From Bacteroides intestinalis (GTDB lineage: Bacteria; Bacteroidota; Bacteroidia; Bacteroidales; Bacteroidaceae), in the NCBI RefSeq assembly GCF_003464595.1, contig NZ_QRZF01000001.1, positions 124,001 to 188,000 of the forward strand: a stretch of 64,000 bases of DNA, read 5' to 3'. The notes under the pieces are model-generated. The model made no database searches, was not told the DNA's origin, and saw only the letters and a list, made by a program, of their open reading frames with translations. Below, in pieces: positions 1-8,232 of this stretch (position 1 is the stretch's first letter; each line of letters starts with the position of its first letter). The position numbers were made by a program, and so were the translations under genes.

Positions 1-1108
1 GTAAGCCCAACAGATATTTATAAGTAAGTATCTTACGGCATTTCTCTTCCACAACCTTCTCCGAAAGAACACCGTCTTTCACCGCATTCAATACCTCCTG
101 CACAGCATTTTCAGTATTATACTGCACCAGCACCATATCATTTCCTGCAAGCAAGGCCTTTGTAGTAACCTGGGGCACAGATGAAACTCCCTTCATATCC
201 AGTGCATCCGTAAACACCAGCCCCTGGAATCCCATTTCATTTTTCAATAATCCGGTCACCACATTTCCGGAAAGTGAAGAAGCCGTGATAGCATCCGGTT
301 CCAGCACAGGTACCTGCAGATGACCAACCATCACCCCACCCAAGCCGGCACGTATCATTTCTTTGAAAGGATACAGTTCCACACTATCCAGGCGTTCGCG
401 GTTATAATATAGTGACGGTAATCCTTTATGCGAGTCCACATCCGTATCTCCGTGTCCGGGGAAGTGTTTGCTCACGGACAACACACCGCCACTCTCCAGT
501 CCACGGCTATAAGCGACCACCTTTTCAGCCACCTTCTTCGGGTCTTCCCCGAAAGAGCGTACATGGATCACCGGGTTCAAAGGATTGGTATTGACATCCG
601 CATCCGGTGCAAAATTCACATGAACACCCAGCTCACGAAATTCCCGTGCCACTTCACGCCCGTATTCATAAATCAGATGGTTGTCTTCAATACAGCCAAG
701 TGCAGCATTCTTCGGGAAATAAGGCGTACCTTCCAGGCGCATAGAGAGTCCCCATTCACCATCGAAAGTAATCATAACGGGAACTTTAGAATTCTTCTGG
801 GCAATATTCGTCAGTATAGCCTGCTCTTCCGGTGTACCTTCGGCAAACAGCAGACCTCCTATCTTATATTTCTTAACCAGATCGCGTATCTGTTTCTTCT
901 TCTGTTTATCCACTTTGGCTGGAAAGGTGGTAACAATCAACTGTCCAACTTTTTCCTGCAGGTTCAAACCGGAATATACAGAATCTACCCACTGTTTGCA
1001 ACGGGCATCTGCCGCTGAAGGAAGAAAAGGCGCTTCTGCCTGGGCATGAAGCAATCCTGTGCCACCCCACAAAAGGGCAGCAAACAATAAGAGAATAGGT
1101 CTCTTCAT
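1..1108 (-). CDS. GH3 beta-N-acetylglucosaminidase, partial (C-terminus outside window)
   Basis: Family 3 glycoside hydrolase of the NagZ type, expected to remove terminal beta-linked N-acetylglucosamine from glycans or muropeptides. The frame is open from the ATG at 1108 to the left edge, giving about 369 codons. A signal peptide ending near LLHAQAEA indicates export. At about residues 213-228 is the NagZ signature KHFPGHGDTDVDSHKG, carrying the His of the acid/base dyad; VMITFDGEWGLSMRL is a conserved upstream segment. In many Bacteroides proteins this domain is followed by a beta-lactamase-like domain, so the complete gene may be much longer; that part cannot be seen here. The next gene upstream starts 35 bp away on the same strand, so co-transcription with the 5'-nucleotidase pair is likely. 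Family is certain, exact substrate is not. Confidence 0.9.
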   Translation of the reverse strand, partial: MKRPILLLFAALLWGGTGLLHAQAEAPFLPSAADARCKQWVDSVYSGLNLQEKVGQLIVTTFPAKVDKQKKKQIRDLVKKYKIGGLLFAEGTPEEQAILTNIAQKNSKVPVMITFDGEWGLSMRLEGTPYFPKNAALGCIEDNHLIYEYGREVAREFRELGVHVNFAPDADVNTNPLNPVIHVRSFGEDPKKVAEKVVAYSRGLESGGVLSVSKHFPGHGDTDVDSHKGLPSLYYNRERLDSVELYPFKEMIRAGLGGVMVGHLQVPVLEPDAITASSLSGNVVTGLLKNEMGFQGLVFTDALDMKGVSSVPQVTTKALLAGNDMVLVQYNTENAVQEVLNAVKDGVLSEKVVEEKCRKILTYKYLLGL

Positions 1109-1142
1109 TTTTTACTATTTATTACTTAGATGATTGGGATAT

Positions 1143-2045
1143 TTATTCTTCCGCAAGTGTTAGTTTCAACATACCAACGTAAATTCCACTTTTTCCGGTA
1201 TGCATCACAGGTACATTCTGACCGTCTTTATTCAAGTAAACAGCCGGTTCTTTCATAAAGGTATGAGTATGTCCACCCAGAATGGCATCGATATGATTCG
1301 TTTTCTGTGCCAGTTCTTCGTCACAAGGAGCATTTTTAAGTTGATAACCGAGGTGCGACAAGCAAATGACCACATCACAACCTTCCTCATTCTTCAGCAA
1401 ATCCGCCATTTTCTGTGCTACTTCTATCGGATCATTATAAACCACACCTTCACATTTATCAGCCTGCACCAACCCTTCCATCTTCGGAGCAAGACCGAAT
1501 ACACCTATCTTCAACCCATTGCGGTTAAAGGTAGTATAGGGTTTCACCAGACCTTCCAGCACCGTACCTGTTACATCATAGTTGGAACATACCACCGGGA
1601 AGTTTGCCATGCGGAACAAGCGTGCCATATTTTCCAAACCGAAATCAAATTCATGATTACCTATCGTCATGGCATCATAACCCATAAGGTTCATCATCTT
1701 TACTTCGACTTCTCCCTGAAACAAATTGTAGTAAGGAGTTCCTTGAGAAATGTCTCCGCAATCAAACAGCAACAGGTTGGGATTTATTTTACGCGCTTCC
1801 TTAATAAAGGTAGCCCGGCGCACCGTTCCACCCATACCGGCATAGCGGTCGGCAGCATTCACAGCAATGGGCTCAATACGACTGTGCGTATCACTTGTTT
1901 GCAGAATCACCAGTTGTTTGGTTTTCTGGGCAGAGTCAGGAGCTACCAGGCAGAGAGGTTCTACAGGTATCTCTTTGGTCGATTGCTGTGCAGATACCGG
2001 AAATAGGCAGCAAACTGCCATCAATAAAAGAATATATCGTTTCAT
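1143..2045 (-). CDS. 5'-nucleotidase/metallophosphatase catalytic subunit
   Basis: Calcineurin-like metallophosphoesterase, the N-terminal half of a UshA-type 5'-nucleotidase. It has a signal peptide (first ~19 residues, ending VSA) and the metal-ligand motifs in order: QTSDTHSR near residue 49, DCGDISQG near 95, GNHEFD near 130, SHLGYQ near 232 and GGHTHTF near 258. At 300 aa it lacks the C-terminal substrate-binding domain of UshA. That domain is encoded by the next gene upstream (2099-2872), so the enzyme is split over two ORFs. Likely role: periplasmic or surface hydrolysis of nucleotides for phosphate and nucleoside salvage. The 53-bp spacer to the partner gene is made of heptad repeats. 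Confidence 0.92.
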   Translation of the reverse strand: MKRYILLLMAVCCLFPVSAQQSTKEIPVEPLCLVAPDSAQKTKQLVILQTSDTHSRIEPIAVNAADRYAGMGGTVRRATFIKEARKINPNLLLFDCGDISQGTPYYNLFQGEVEVKMMNLMGYDAMTIGNHEFDFGLENMARLFRMANFPVVCSNYDVTGTVLEGLVKPYTTFNRNGLKIGVFGLAPKMEGLVQADKCEGVVYNDPIEVAQKMADLLKNEEGCDVVICLSHLGYQLKNAPCDEELAQKTNHIDAILGGHTHTFMKEPAVYLNKDGQNVPVMHTGKSGIYVGMLKLTLAEE

Positions 2046-2081
2046 AATTTATGATTTATGATTTATGATTTATAATTTATG
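2044..2081. repeat. AT-rich 7-bp tandem repeat in operon spacer
   Basis: Five consecutive heptamers of the form ATAATTT/ATGATTT fill most of the spacer between the two 5'-nucleotidase genes and overlap the start codon complement. Spacers with a similar 7-bp period occur at 14780, 16056 and 17388. Confidence 0.85.
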
Positions 2082-2098
2082 CTCTTGCAGAACCCGGA

Positions 2099-2872
2099 TT
2101 ACTCATCTTTCACAGTTATCCTGCCTTCCATACGGGAAGTAATCTTCTTTCCGGCAGCAGTCTGTTGTTCCACATAGTCCATAAACAAACCACGCAAAGT
2201 AGCCCCATCCGGACATTCACGTTTCTCTGCTTGCGGCAGGGCAGTCATACCATCGTTTCCGTCTGCCAGGTAATCAATGGTAGCAATTGTATAAAGCTGT
2301 TCATCCTCTATCGGACGGCCTGCAACCGTGCCTTCCAATAGTTTTCCGTCTTTTGTTATCAGAAGCTGCATCCCACTGACACCTTGACCGTGACATGCTG
2401 CAATATTATTGAACAATTCTTTCAGATAAACTCCTTTCATGGTCAATACACAAAGAGAATTTTCGAAAGGCAATATCTCATAAATATTTTCGCAGGTAAT
2501 AGGACCTTCAGTCAATACATTACGCAAGCCACCCATATTTATTAATCCCATATCGGCAGGCTTACCCAATACTTGTCCGGCTGCATTACGTAGAACATCC
2601 GCTACCAGATTAGAAAGCAGACTTTCGGGCGCTCCTTTGTCCATGCTTACTTCTGCAGTACCTACCACACGGAGCATGATACTGTCAACCTTCGCCTTAT
2701 AGGGAGCAAGCAATGCCATCGCTTCAGCATCAGGATTTACATCCCAGGTAGAGTCGACCGCCACCATCGTACCCTCCGCCTTCGTCACCTTATATGCAGA
2801 ACTACAAGAGCTTAGCAAGAATACAGCTACCAAAAGTACGGCAGGGATAAATTTCAAAGTCATTCTTTTCAT
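2099..2872 (-). CDS. 5'-nucleotidase C-terminal domain lipoprotein
   Basis: Lipoprotein of 257 aa. The lipobox is LLSSCSS with Cys at about residue 23, so the mature protein is lipid-anchored. The rest matches the substrate-binding C-terminal domain of 5'-nucleotidases: the segment MGLINMGGLRNVL near residue 104 corresponds to the nucleotide-binding NxGG-R motif, and NIYEILPFENSLCVL near 123 to the conserved PF-N segment. It has no metallophosphatase domain of its own; that is encoded immediately downstream (1143-2045). First gene of the pair, with a good -7 element 24 bp upstream of its start. Inference: the two products assemble into one working nucleotidase. Confidence 0.9.
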   Translation of the reverse strand: MKRMTLKFIPAVLLVAVFLLSSCSSAYKVTKAEGTMVAVDSTWDVNPDAEAMALLAPYKAKVDSIMLRVVGTAEVSMDKGAPESLLSNLVADVLRNAAGQVLGKPADMGLINMGGLRNVLTEGPITCENIYEILPFENSLCVLTMKGVYLKELFNNIAACHGQGVSGMQLLITKDGKLLEGTVAGRPIEDEQLYTIATIDYLADGNDGMTALPQAEKRECPDGATLRGLFMDYVEQQTAAGKKITSRMEGRITVKDE

Positions 2873-2895
2873 TTCGTTTGTTTTTTAAATTGCTA

Positions 2896-2903
2896 CAAAT
2901 ATA
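2896..2903 (-). promoter_or_regulatory. Bacteroides -7 promoter element for the 5'-nucleotidase pair
   Basis: On the minus strand the sequence reads TATATTTG, a perfect match to TAnnTTTG, 24 bp upstream of the ATG at 2872. No convincing -33 TTTG is visible at the expected distance. Confidence 0.55.
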
Positions 2904-3109
2904 ACGAATAGTCCTTTTTCATCACACCTCAATAGAAGAAAAAAAGAAGATACCTCTTCATTTTCAGGCATATTTTTTAATTCCCGGAAAGTTCTATATA
3001 AAAAAGGATTATTTTCACCCGTAGGTTGAAGTAAAGTGTTTCGGTACAGTAATGAATTAAAGATTGCTGGTAAATTCATTGTTAGCATACTGATAATCAA
3101 CCAATAGCA

Positions 3110-3235
3110 TTTACCGACAACTTACCGCAAGATGTAAAAGCATTTACTGCAGCATGTAACAGCCTTTACCGCTTATTGTAACGGGCTTTACCTCGGCATG
3201 TAACGAGCTTTACTTCGGCGTGTAAATGAAGTTAC
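3110..3235. repeat. 22-bp-period palindromic tandem array A
   Basis: TTTAC-like pentamers start at 3121, 3143, 3165, 3187, 3209 and 3231 and GTAA tetramers at 3134, 3156, 3178, 3200 and 3222, an exact 22-bp period with no indels. A further TTTAC sits 11 bp before the first. Each unit is a short inverted repeat (TTAC, 8 bp, GTAA), while the bases between the arms vary. The array lies between the divergent genes at 2872 (minus) and 3335 (plus), about 240 bp upstream of the minus-strand start. Arrays of the same period but different sequence lie at 10027, 40989 and 58430. Confidence 0.93.
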
Positions 3236-3292
3236 CGTGTGGGGTTGATAATAAACCGCCAAGACTTACGTTATTTATCAGGTAGATATACC

Positions 3293-3300
3293 TATATTTG
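3293..3300 (+). promoter_or_regulatory. Bacteroides -7 promoter element for the GNAT-DegT pair
   Basis: TATATTTG matches TAnnTTTG, 34 bp upstream of the ATG at 3335, predicting a leader of under 30 nt. The -33 element is poor. Confidence 0.5.
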
Positions 3301-3334
3301 AACTCCAGAAGTAATATAAAAGACAGATAAGTAC

Positions 3335-4300
3335 ATGGGAATAAGCACAGTAACCGATCAGAACTGGCACATAGCCCGCTACTCGGCAGAAGAAAAGGAA
3401 CGCTGGGACCGCTTCGTGCGCCGTTCCAAAAACGGTACATTCATGCTGCAACGCGACTATATGGACTATCATGCCGAGCGTTTCCATGATTGTTCCCTGC
3501 TGATTTATTGTAACCAGAAATTAACAGCCTTACTCCCCGGCAACCTTTCCGGTGATTGTTTTTATTCCCATCAGGGACTGACTTATGGCGGAATACTCCT
3601 CTCCGCCTCTATCACCTTAATGCAAGCAAAAAGTGCATTCTGCACCGCCCTGAATTATTTACATACGGAGTGCGGTGTACAATCAATAGTATATCGGGCT
3701 ATTCCGCACATTTATCACCGCTATCCGGCGGAAGAAGATTTATATATCCTCGTTCGCCTGGGCGCACAACTTACAGCACGTAGCATCTCATCCGTAATTC
3801 CACTGGACGACCGTCTGCCTTTCCGCACCCTGCGCCGTCGCCAATTAAAAAAAGCACAGGCCTGTGCACTGACAATCACAGAAGACGAGGACTTCGCCTC
3901 TTTCTGGTCAATATTGGAAGAAAACCTACATGAACGATATTGTGTTGCCCCGGTACATTCACTGGAAGAAATCACCCGACTGCACAAAAACTTTCCCCGT
4001 CAGATTTCCCTTTTCCGGATATGCGACGGAACTGAAACACTGGGCGGCTGTGTAGTATATGAAACCGACGAAGTGGCCCACGTGCAATACATCGCCGCTT
4101 CCACACAAGGAAAGAAATGCGGAGCACTCGACCTGCTTTTTCACCAACTGATATATAGCCGCTACGGACAAAAGCGTTACTTTGACTTCGGCATTTCCAC
4201 CGAACAAGGCGGACAAATATTGAATGAAGGATTACTTTTCCAGAAGGAAGGTTTCGGTGCAAGAGCAATCATGTATGACGTTTACGAATTGAAATTATGA
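3335..4300 (+). CDS. GNAT-family acyltransferase (FemAB-like double GNAT fold)
   Basis: A 321-aa cytoplasmic protein without signal peptide or membrane segment. The C-terminal part (about residues 225-320), with GGCVVYETDEVAHVQYIAAS followed by GALDLLFHQLI and FDFGIS, is typical of GNAT proteins that acylate sugars or amino sugars; the length suggests two tandem GNAT folds as in FemAB-like enzymes. Its last 4 bp overlap the start of the sugar aminotransferase (ATGA), so the two are translationally coupled. Inference: it N-acylates the amino group that the neighbouring transaminase installs on a nucleotide sugar. No motif identifies the acyl donor. Confidence 0.78.
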   Translation: MGISTVTDQNWHIARYSAEEKERWDRFVRRSKNGTFMLQRDYMDYHAERFHDCSLLIYCNQKLTALLPGNLSGDCFYSHQGLTYGGILLSASITLMQAKSAFCTALNYLHTECGVQSIVYRAIPHIYHRYPAEEDLYILVRLGAQLTARSISSVIPLDDRLPFRTLRRRQLKKAQACALTITEDEDFASFWSILEENLHERYCVAPVHSLEEITRLHKNFPRQISLFRICDGTETLGGCVVYETDEVAHVQYIAASTQGKKCGALDLLFHQLIYSRYGQKRYFDFGISTEQGGQILNEGLLFQKEGFGARAIMYDVYELKL

Positions 4301-5439
4301 TAAAGTATTTAGACCTGCAAAAGATCAATGCTTCCTTTGAGCCTGAACTGTCGAATGCCTTACTACGTGTTTCCCATTCGGGATGGTACCTGTATGGAGA
4401 GGCGACGGCCCGTTTTGAACAAGAATTCGCAGCCTACTGCGGTACAGTTCATTGTGTAAGTACGGGAAATGGTCTGGATGCTCTTACATTAATATTTCTT
4501 GCTTATCGTGAACTGGGAGTCATGGATGCCGGAGATGAAATAATCGTCCCTGCCAATACATATATCGCAACCATACTCTCTATCCTCCGTGCCGGACTGA
4601 AACCGGTGCTTTGTGAACCTGCCTTTGAAACATGCAACATAGACATCATCTATGCAGAATCACTGATTACCCCTCGTACACGTGCCATATTACCGGTTCA
4701 TCTATATGGACGTTTAGCAGATATGCAAGGAATATACGATCTGGCTACCCGCTACGGACTAAAAATCATAGAAGATGCCGCACAGGCACATGGTGCCATC
4801 TGGAACAAAGGCTTACCGGGAAAAGGAAGCCCAGCTTTGCGAGCCGGTAATTTAAGTGATGCCGCAGCCTTCAGCTTCTATCCGGCCAAAAACCTGGGTG
4901 CCTTGGGAGACGGTGGTGCCATAACCACCCATGATGCCGAACTTGCCACCACCGCACGTTCCATTGCCAATTACGGTTCTACAGAAAAATATGTTCATCT
5001 GTACCAAGGCATAAACAGCCGATTGGACGAATTACAGGCAGCAGTTCTTTCCATAAAGTTATCTCGCTTAGATAAAGATAATGCCCGAAGGAGGGAGATA
5101 GCACAATCCTATAAAGAAAATATTGACTGGCGACGCTTGGGATTACAAAGTACTGTCCATACGGATCATATTAATGAAGCCAATGTCTTCCACATCTTCC
5201 CCGTCTTTTCTCCCCGCCGGAATGAATTGCAACGTTATCTGACCCAATGCGGTATTTCTACTCAGATTCATTATCCCATTCCACCTCATCGCCAGGAAGC
5301 GCTGAAAAAGGAATATGGAATGCAACAACTCCCCATTACAGAACGTATCCATAATGAGGAGTTAAGTCTCCCCATCTCTCCATTACTCACGAATGAAGAG
5401 ACAGAGCATATAATAAACCGCATCAACGCCTTTATTTAG
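4297..5439 (+). CDS. DegT/DnrJ/EryC1/StrS nucleotide-sugar aminotransferase
   Basis: PLP-dependent sugar aminotransferase of 380 aa, the full family length. The PLP lysine lies in FYPAKNLGALGDGGAI near residue 200; the cofactor contact EDAAQAHGA is near 160, and STGNGLDAL near 50 is the phosphate-binding segment. NTYIATILSILRAG resembles FdtB/QdtB-type enzymes that make 3-amino-3,6-dideoxyhexoses on dTDP, but the substrate is not proven. It is coupled to the upstream acyltransferase by the 4-bp overlap. Its stop codon overlaps the stop of the convergent xylanase gene by three bases. No other nucleotide-sugar genes are adjacent, so the two genes must serve a glycan pathway encoded elsewhere. 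Confidence 0.92.
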   Translation: MIKYLDLQKINASFEPELSNALLRVSHSGWYLYGEATARFEQEFAAYCGTVHCVSTGNGLDALTLIFLAYRELGVMDAGDEIIVPANTYIATILSILRAGLKPVLCEPAFETCNIDIIYAESLITPRTRAILPVHLYGRLADMQGIYDLATRYGLKIIEDAAQAHGAIWNKGLPGKGSPALRAGNLSDAAAFSFYPAKNLGALGDGGAITTHDAELATTARSIANYGSTEKYVHLYQGINSRLDELQAAVLSIKLSRLDKDNARRREIAQSYKENIDWRRLGLQSTVHTDHINEANVFHIFPVFSPRRNELQRYLTQCGISTQIHYPIPPHRQEALKKEYGMQQLPITERIHNEELSLPISPLLTNEETEHIINRINAFI

Positions 5440-8195
5440 AAAGTCAGCACCTTATAATATGAAGACTTCGGTAACAGGTTCTCATCAAACAGAAGCGGAT
5501 AATTACGCTGACGATTCCCCCAACGACGATCCAACCATGAATCGCCATCATACACATTCCAGAAAGTTACGTTACTAATCACATGCTTATAATCACGCAT
5601 CACCCGGAACAACATATCATACTGGGCCACTTGTGCCGCATCCGCCTCAGGAGTCAGTTCCAACTTCTTACCCTCCTGATTTACACTGAGCTGTCCGCCT
5701 TGTTCCCGAGTGTTGATACGAACATCCAATTCAGTAATATGAATATTATCAACCACTTGTGAATAAAGTTCGAGAGCCTTTCTGAACTCATCTTCCGTAG
5801 GAGAAAGAACATTGTAGTGTCCTTGCATTCCGATACCGGAAATGGGTATTCCTTCAGCCTTCATACTCTTAACCATATTATAGATACGATCGCGCTTGGC
5901 AGGATTCGTTTCATTATAATCATTATAGAAAAGCAATGCTTTAGGGTCCGCTTCATGAGCATACTCAAAAGCCTTTTTAATAAACTCATCACCTGCAATC
6001 TTGTAATAGAGAGACTGACGGTAAGGAATCTCCGCTTTCGCATCATCTGTCATTGCTTCGTTCACCACATCCCATGCATAAACCACATCTTTATAACGAT
6101 TGACGATAGTGTGAATATGAGTTCTCATTCTCTCAAACAACACTTCCTTTGAAACTAAATCACCTTTTTCATCATGGAACATCCAATCTCCGGTCTGAGC
6201 ATGCCAAACCAGACAATGTCCCCGAAGTCCAATCTTATGGGCACGCGCGAAGTTAGCAATCTTATCGGCATTTTCCCAGTTCCATTTTCCCTCTGCAGGC
6301 TGTGTGGGTTGAGGTTTCATATCATTCTCCGCAGTGATGCTGTTGAAGTTAGAAGTAATCAATGCTATCTGTTGAGGTGAATTAAAATTCGCCATATTCA
6401 CCGCACATCCTATAGTGAAATAATCAGCATAGGCATCCTTTAGATTATTCACTCGAATATCATTGGCAGAAGTTGCATGCAAACCTATCAGACAACCGGT
6501 AAAGCCACCGGCAACATTGGTTGAAAGAATATCACCGGACACGGTGTTACCCAGCAGCACGAAGTTAGTTCCATCCAGCGAATAACTAAAGTCATAATTA
6601 TCCCCTACACCTTTCACCTGCAACCGGATTGGATTCTTCACATCCACCTTTGCACTTGCAAGAAGGCGGGTATTGCCTTTTTCAGTTTTCGCCAGCACCA
6701 TATGGAAATCTTTATCTTGCTTCATCAGACCGAAAACATAATTAAAATTTTCACTCTGCACACAAGTGATACCTGCCAGGTCTTTCTCCGTTTTCGGAGT
6801 ATAGTTCAAGGTAGTAGTAAATGAGAAGTTATTATGCTGCTGTCTGTAGAAAAGCGTCGAGGTTGGTTTCACTTCTTTTATGTTTACCGGGAACGGGGTG
6901 ATTTGTAATCCTCCGTCCTTCAGAATTGAAATAAATTCTTCACGAGGACCTCTCAAACCAATCCAGCGGTAATCCAGTTGCGGAGATGTGAAGTTTTCGG
7001 TAAACGTAAAATTACCGTTAGGGAAATAGCCGTCTTTCCCGGTTTTATTTTCAACACCTGCAGGAGTCTTCAGCTTTGGCTCCATCGGGATAAGTCCGTT
7101 TTCAAAGACCGGGAATTCCCCCGACCAGTCTACCGGTAGGATAAATGTCTCCCGCCCGATATTCACTCTACCCTTTTCATTGGGGCGGATAGCCAGGAAT
7201 ACACCGTAGTACTTGCCATCAGGTCCCTCTACCAAATCAGCATGTCCCGCCCAATCTACCCTGTTCTTCCGGTTATGATCCAAATATCTCTGGCTCAAGA
7301 TAGGATTGCTCGGAGCCGGAATAAAGGGACCTTTCGGGTTATCACTCACAAAGATAACTTCACTATGCCAGCCACCCGTACCACCTTCGGCACACATCAG
7401 ATAGTAGCGTCCGTCTTTCTTATAGATATGGGGAGCCTCAATCCAGATAGGCTTTTTGGATAAATCCACGCCCCCGTTTACAATAACCTGATCCGTACCG
7501 GGAATCACCTGATCGTTCTCTACATCATACTCCCAGATCTTGATAACGCGGTGTCCGTTATAGAGTTCTTCGCTTTTCTTCGGCCCATCGTTATGAACCA
7601 CGTATGCCTTACCATTGTCATCAAAGAAAATAGACGGGTCGATCCCATTAAATTTCAATCTAATAGGATCGCTCCATCCTTTGAAAGGATCTTTCGATTT
7701 TACTATGATATTTCCAAAATCACCGGCAAACTGGGTCGTAATCATATAGAAAGTATCATTATTGGGATTATACTTGATGGCCGGAGCATACACACCCGCA
7801 CTAATACCCGTATCCTGTACTTTCAACTGTGAAGTACGGTCCAGTACATGGCCGATCTGCGTCCAGTTCACCAAATCTTTCGAGTGGAAAATAGGCACAC
7901 CGGGAAACATGGCAAATGATGAACACACCAGAAAATAGTCATCCCCTTTCCGTGTTATGGAAGGATCGGGATAGCAACCCTGCAGAATAGGGTTATAAAA
8001 CTCACCAGGCGACAGAGGATTCTCACTGTACACCAGATCATTGCCCTGATAGACCACCTGCGAGAATACCGGAGCACCCTTCACCTTTTTACCTTTAGCT
8101 CCCTGGCTAAATCCTGTTACTGAAAACATTGCCATACAAACTGACAACAAAATGATGCGCTTCCCCACAGAAAGCATCGATTTCATCTTTCTCAT
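5436..8195 (-). CDS. Bifunctional GH43-GH10 secreted xylan-degrading enzyme
   Basis: Exported enzyme of 919 aa from the ATG at 8195. An upstream in-frame ATG at 8297 would place about 34 non-signal residues before the signal peptide and overlap the neighbouring gene, so the later start is chosen. The N-terminal half is a GH43 five-bladed propeller (begins ILQGCYPDPSITRKGDDYF, catalytic base Asp in YPDPS), followed by a beta-sandwich to about residue 580. The C-terminal ~335 residues are a complete GH10 endo-xylanase with LRGHCLVWHAQTGDWMF, acid/base Glu in DVVNEAMTDD and nucleophile Glu in HITELDVRIN. It couples side-chain or xylobiose removal with backbone cleavage. It follows a GH43 gene on the same strand with a 37-bp gap. 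Confidence 0.94.
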   Translation of the reverse strand: MRKMKSMLSVGKRIILLSVCMAMFSVTGFSQGAKGKKVKGAPVFSQVVYQGNDLVYSENPLSPGEFYNPILQGCYPDPSITRKGDDYFLVCSSFAMFPGVPIFHSKDLVNWTQIGHVLDRTSQLKVQDTGISAGVYAPAIKYNPNNDTFYMITTQFAGDFGNIIVKSKDPFKGWSDPIRLKFNGIDPSIFFDDNGKAYVVHNDGPKKSEELYNGHRVIKIWEYDVENDQVIPGTDQVIVNGGVDLSKKPIWIEAPHIYKKDGRYYLMCAEGGTGGWHSEVIFVSDNPKGPFIPAPSNPILSQRYLDHNRKNRVDWAGHADLVEGPDGKYYGVFLAIRPNEKGRVNIGRETFILPVDWSGEFPVFENGLIPMEPKLKTPAGVENKTGKDGYFPNGNFTFTENFTSPQLDYRWIGLRGPREEFISILKDGGLQITPFPVNIKEVKPTSTLFYRQQHNNFSFTTTLNYTPKTEKDLAGITCVQSENFNYVFGLMKQDKDFHMVLAKTEKGNTRLLASAKVDVKNPIRLQVKGVGDNYDFSYSLDGTNFVLLGNTVSGDILSTNVAGGFTGCLIGLHATSANDIRVNNLKDAYADYFTIGCAVNMANFNSPQQIALITSNFNSITAENDMKPQPTQPAEGKWNWENADKIANFARAHKIGLRGHCLVWHAQTGDWMFHDEKGDLVSKEVLFERMRTHIHTIVNRYKDVVYAWDVVNEAMTDDAKAEIPYRQSLYYKIAGDEFIKKAFEYAHEADPKALLFYNDYNETNPAKRDRIYNMVKSMKAEGIPISGIGMQGHYNVLSPTEDEFRKALELYSQVVDNIHITELDVRINTREQGGQLSVNQEGKKLELTPEADAAQVAQYDMLFRVMRDYKHVISNVTFWNVYDGDSWLDRRWGNRQRNYPLLFDENLLPKSSYYKVLTF

Positions 8196-8232
8196 TTCTA
8201 TATAAATTATCGATTTATAATTACGAATCGCT

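Noticed and set aside
428..1018. 196-aa open frame on the plus strand
   Set aside because: Antisense to the GH3 gene, no family match or promoter.
3110..3235. CRISPR-like interpretation of the 22-bp arrays
   Set aside because: The period is too short for repeat plus spacer, no unique spacers exist between identical repeats, and no cas genes are nearby.
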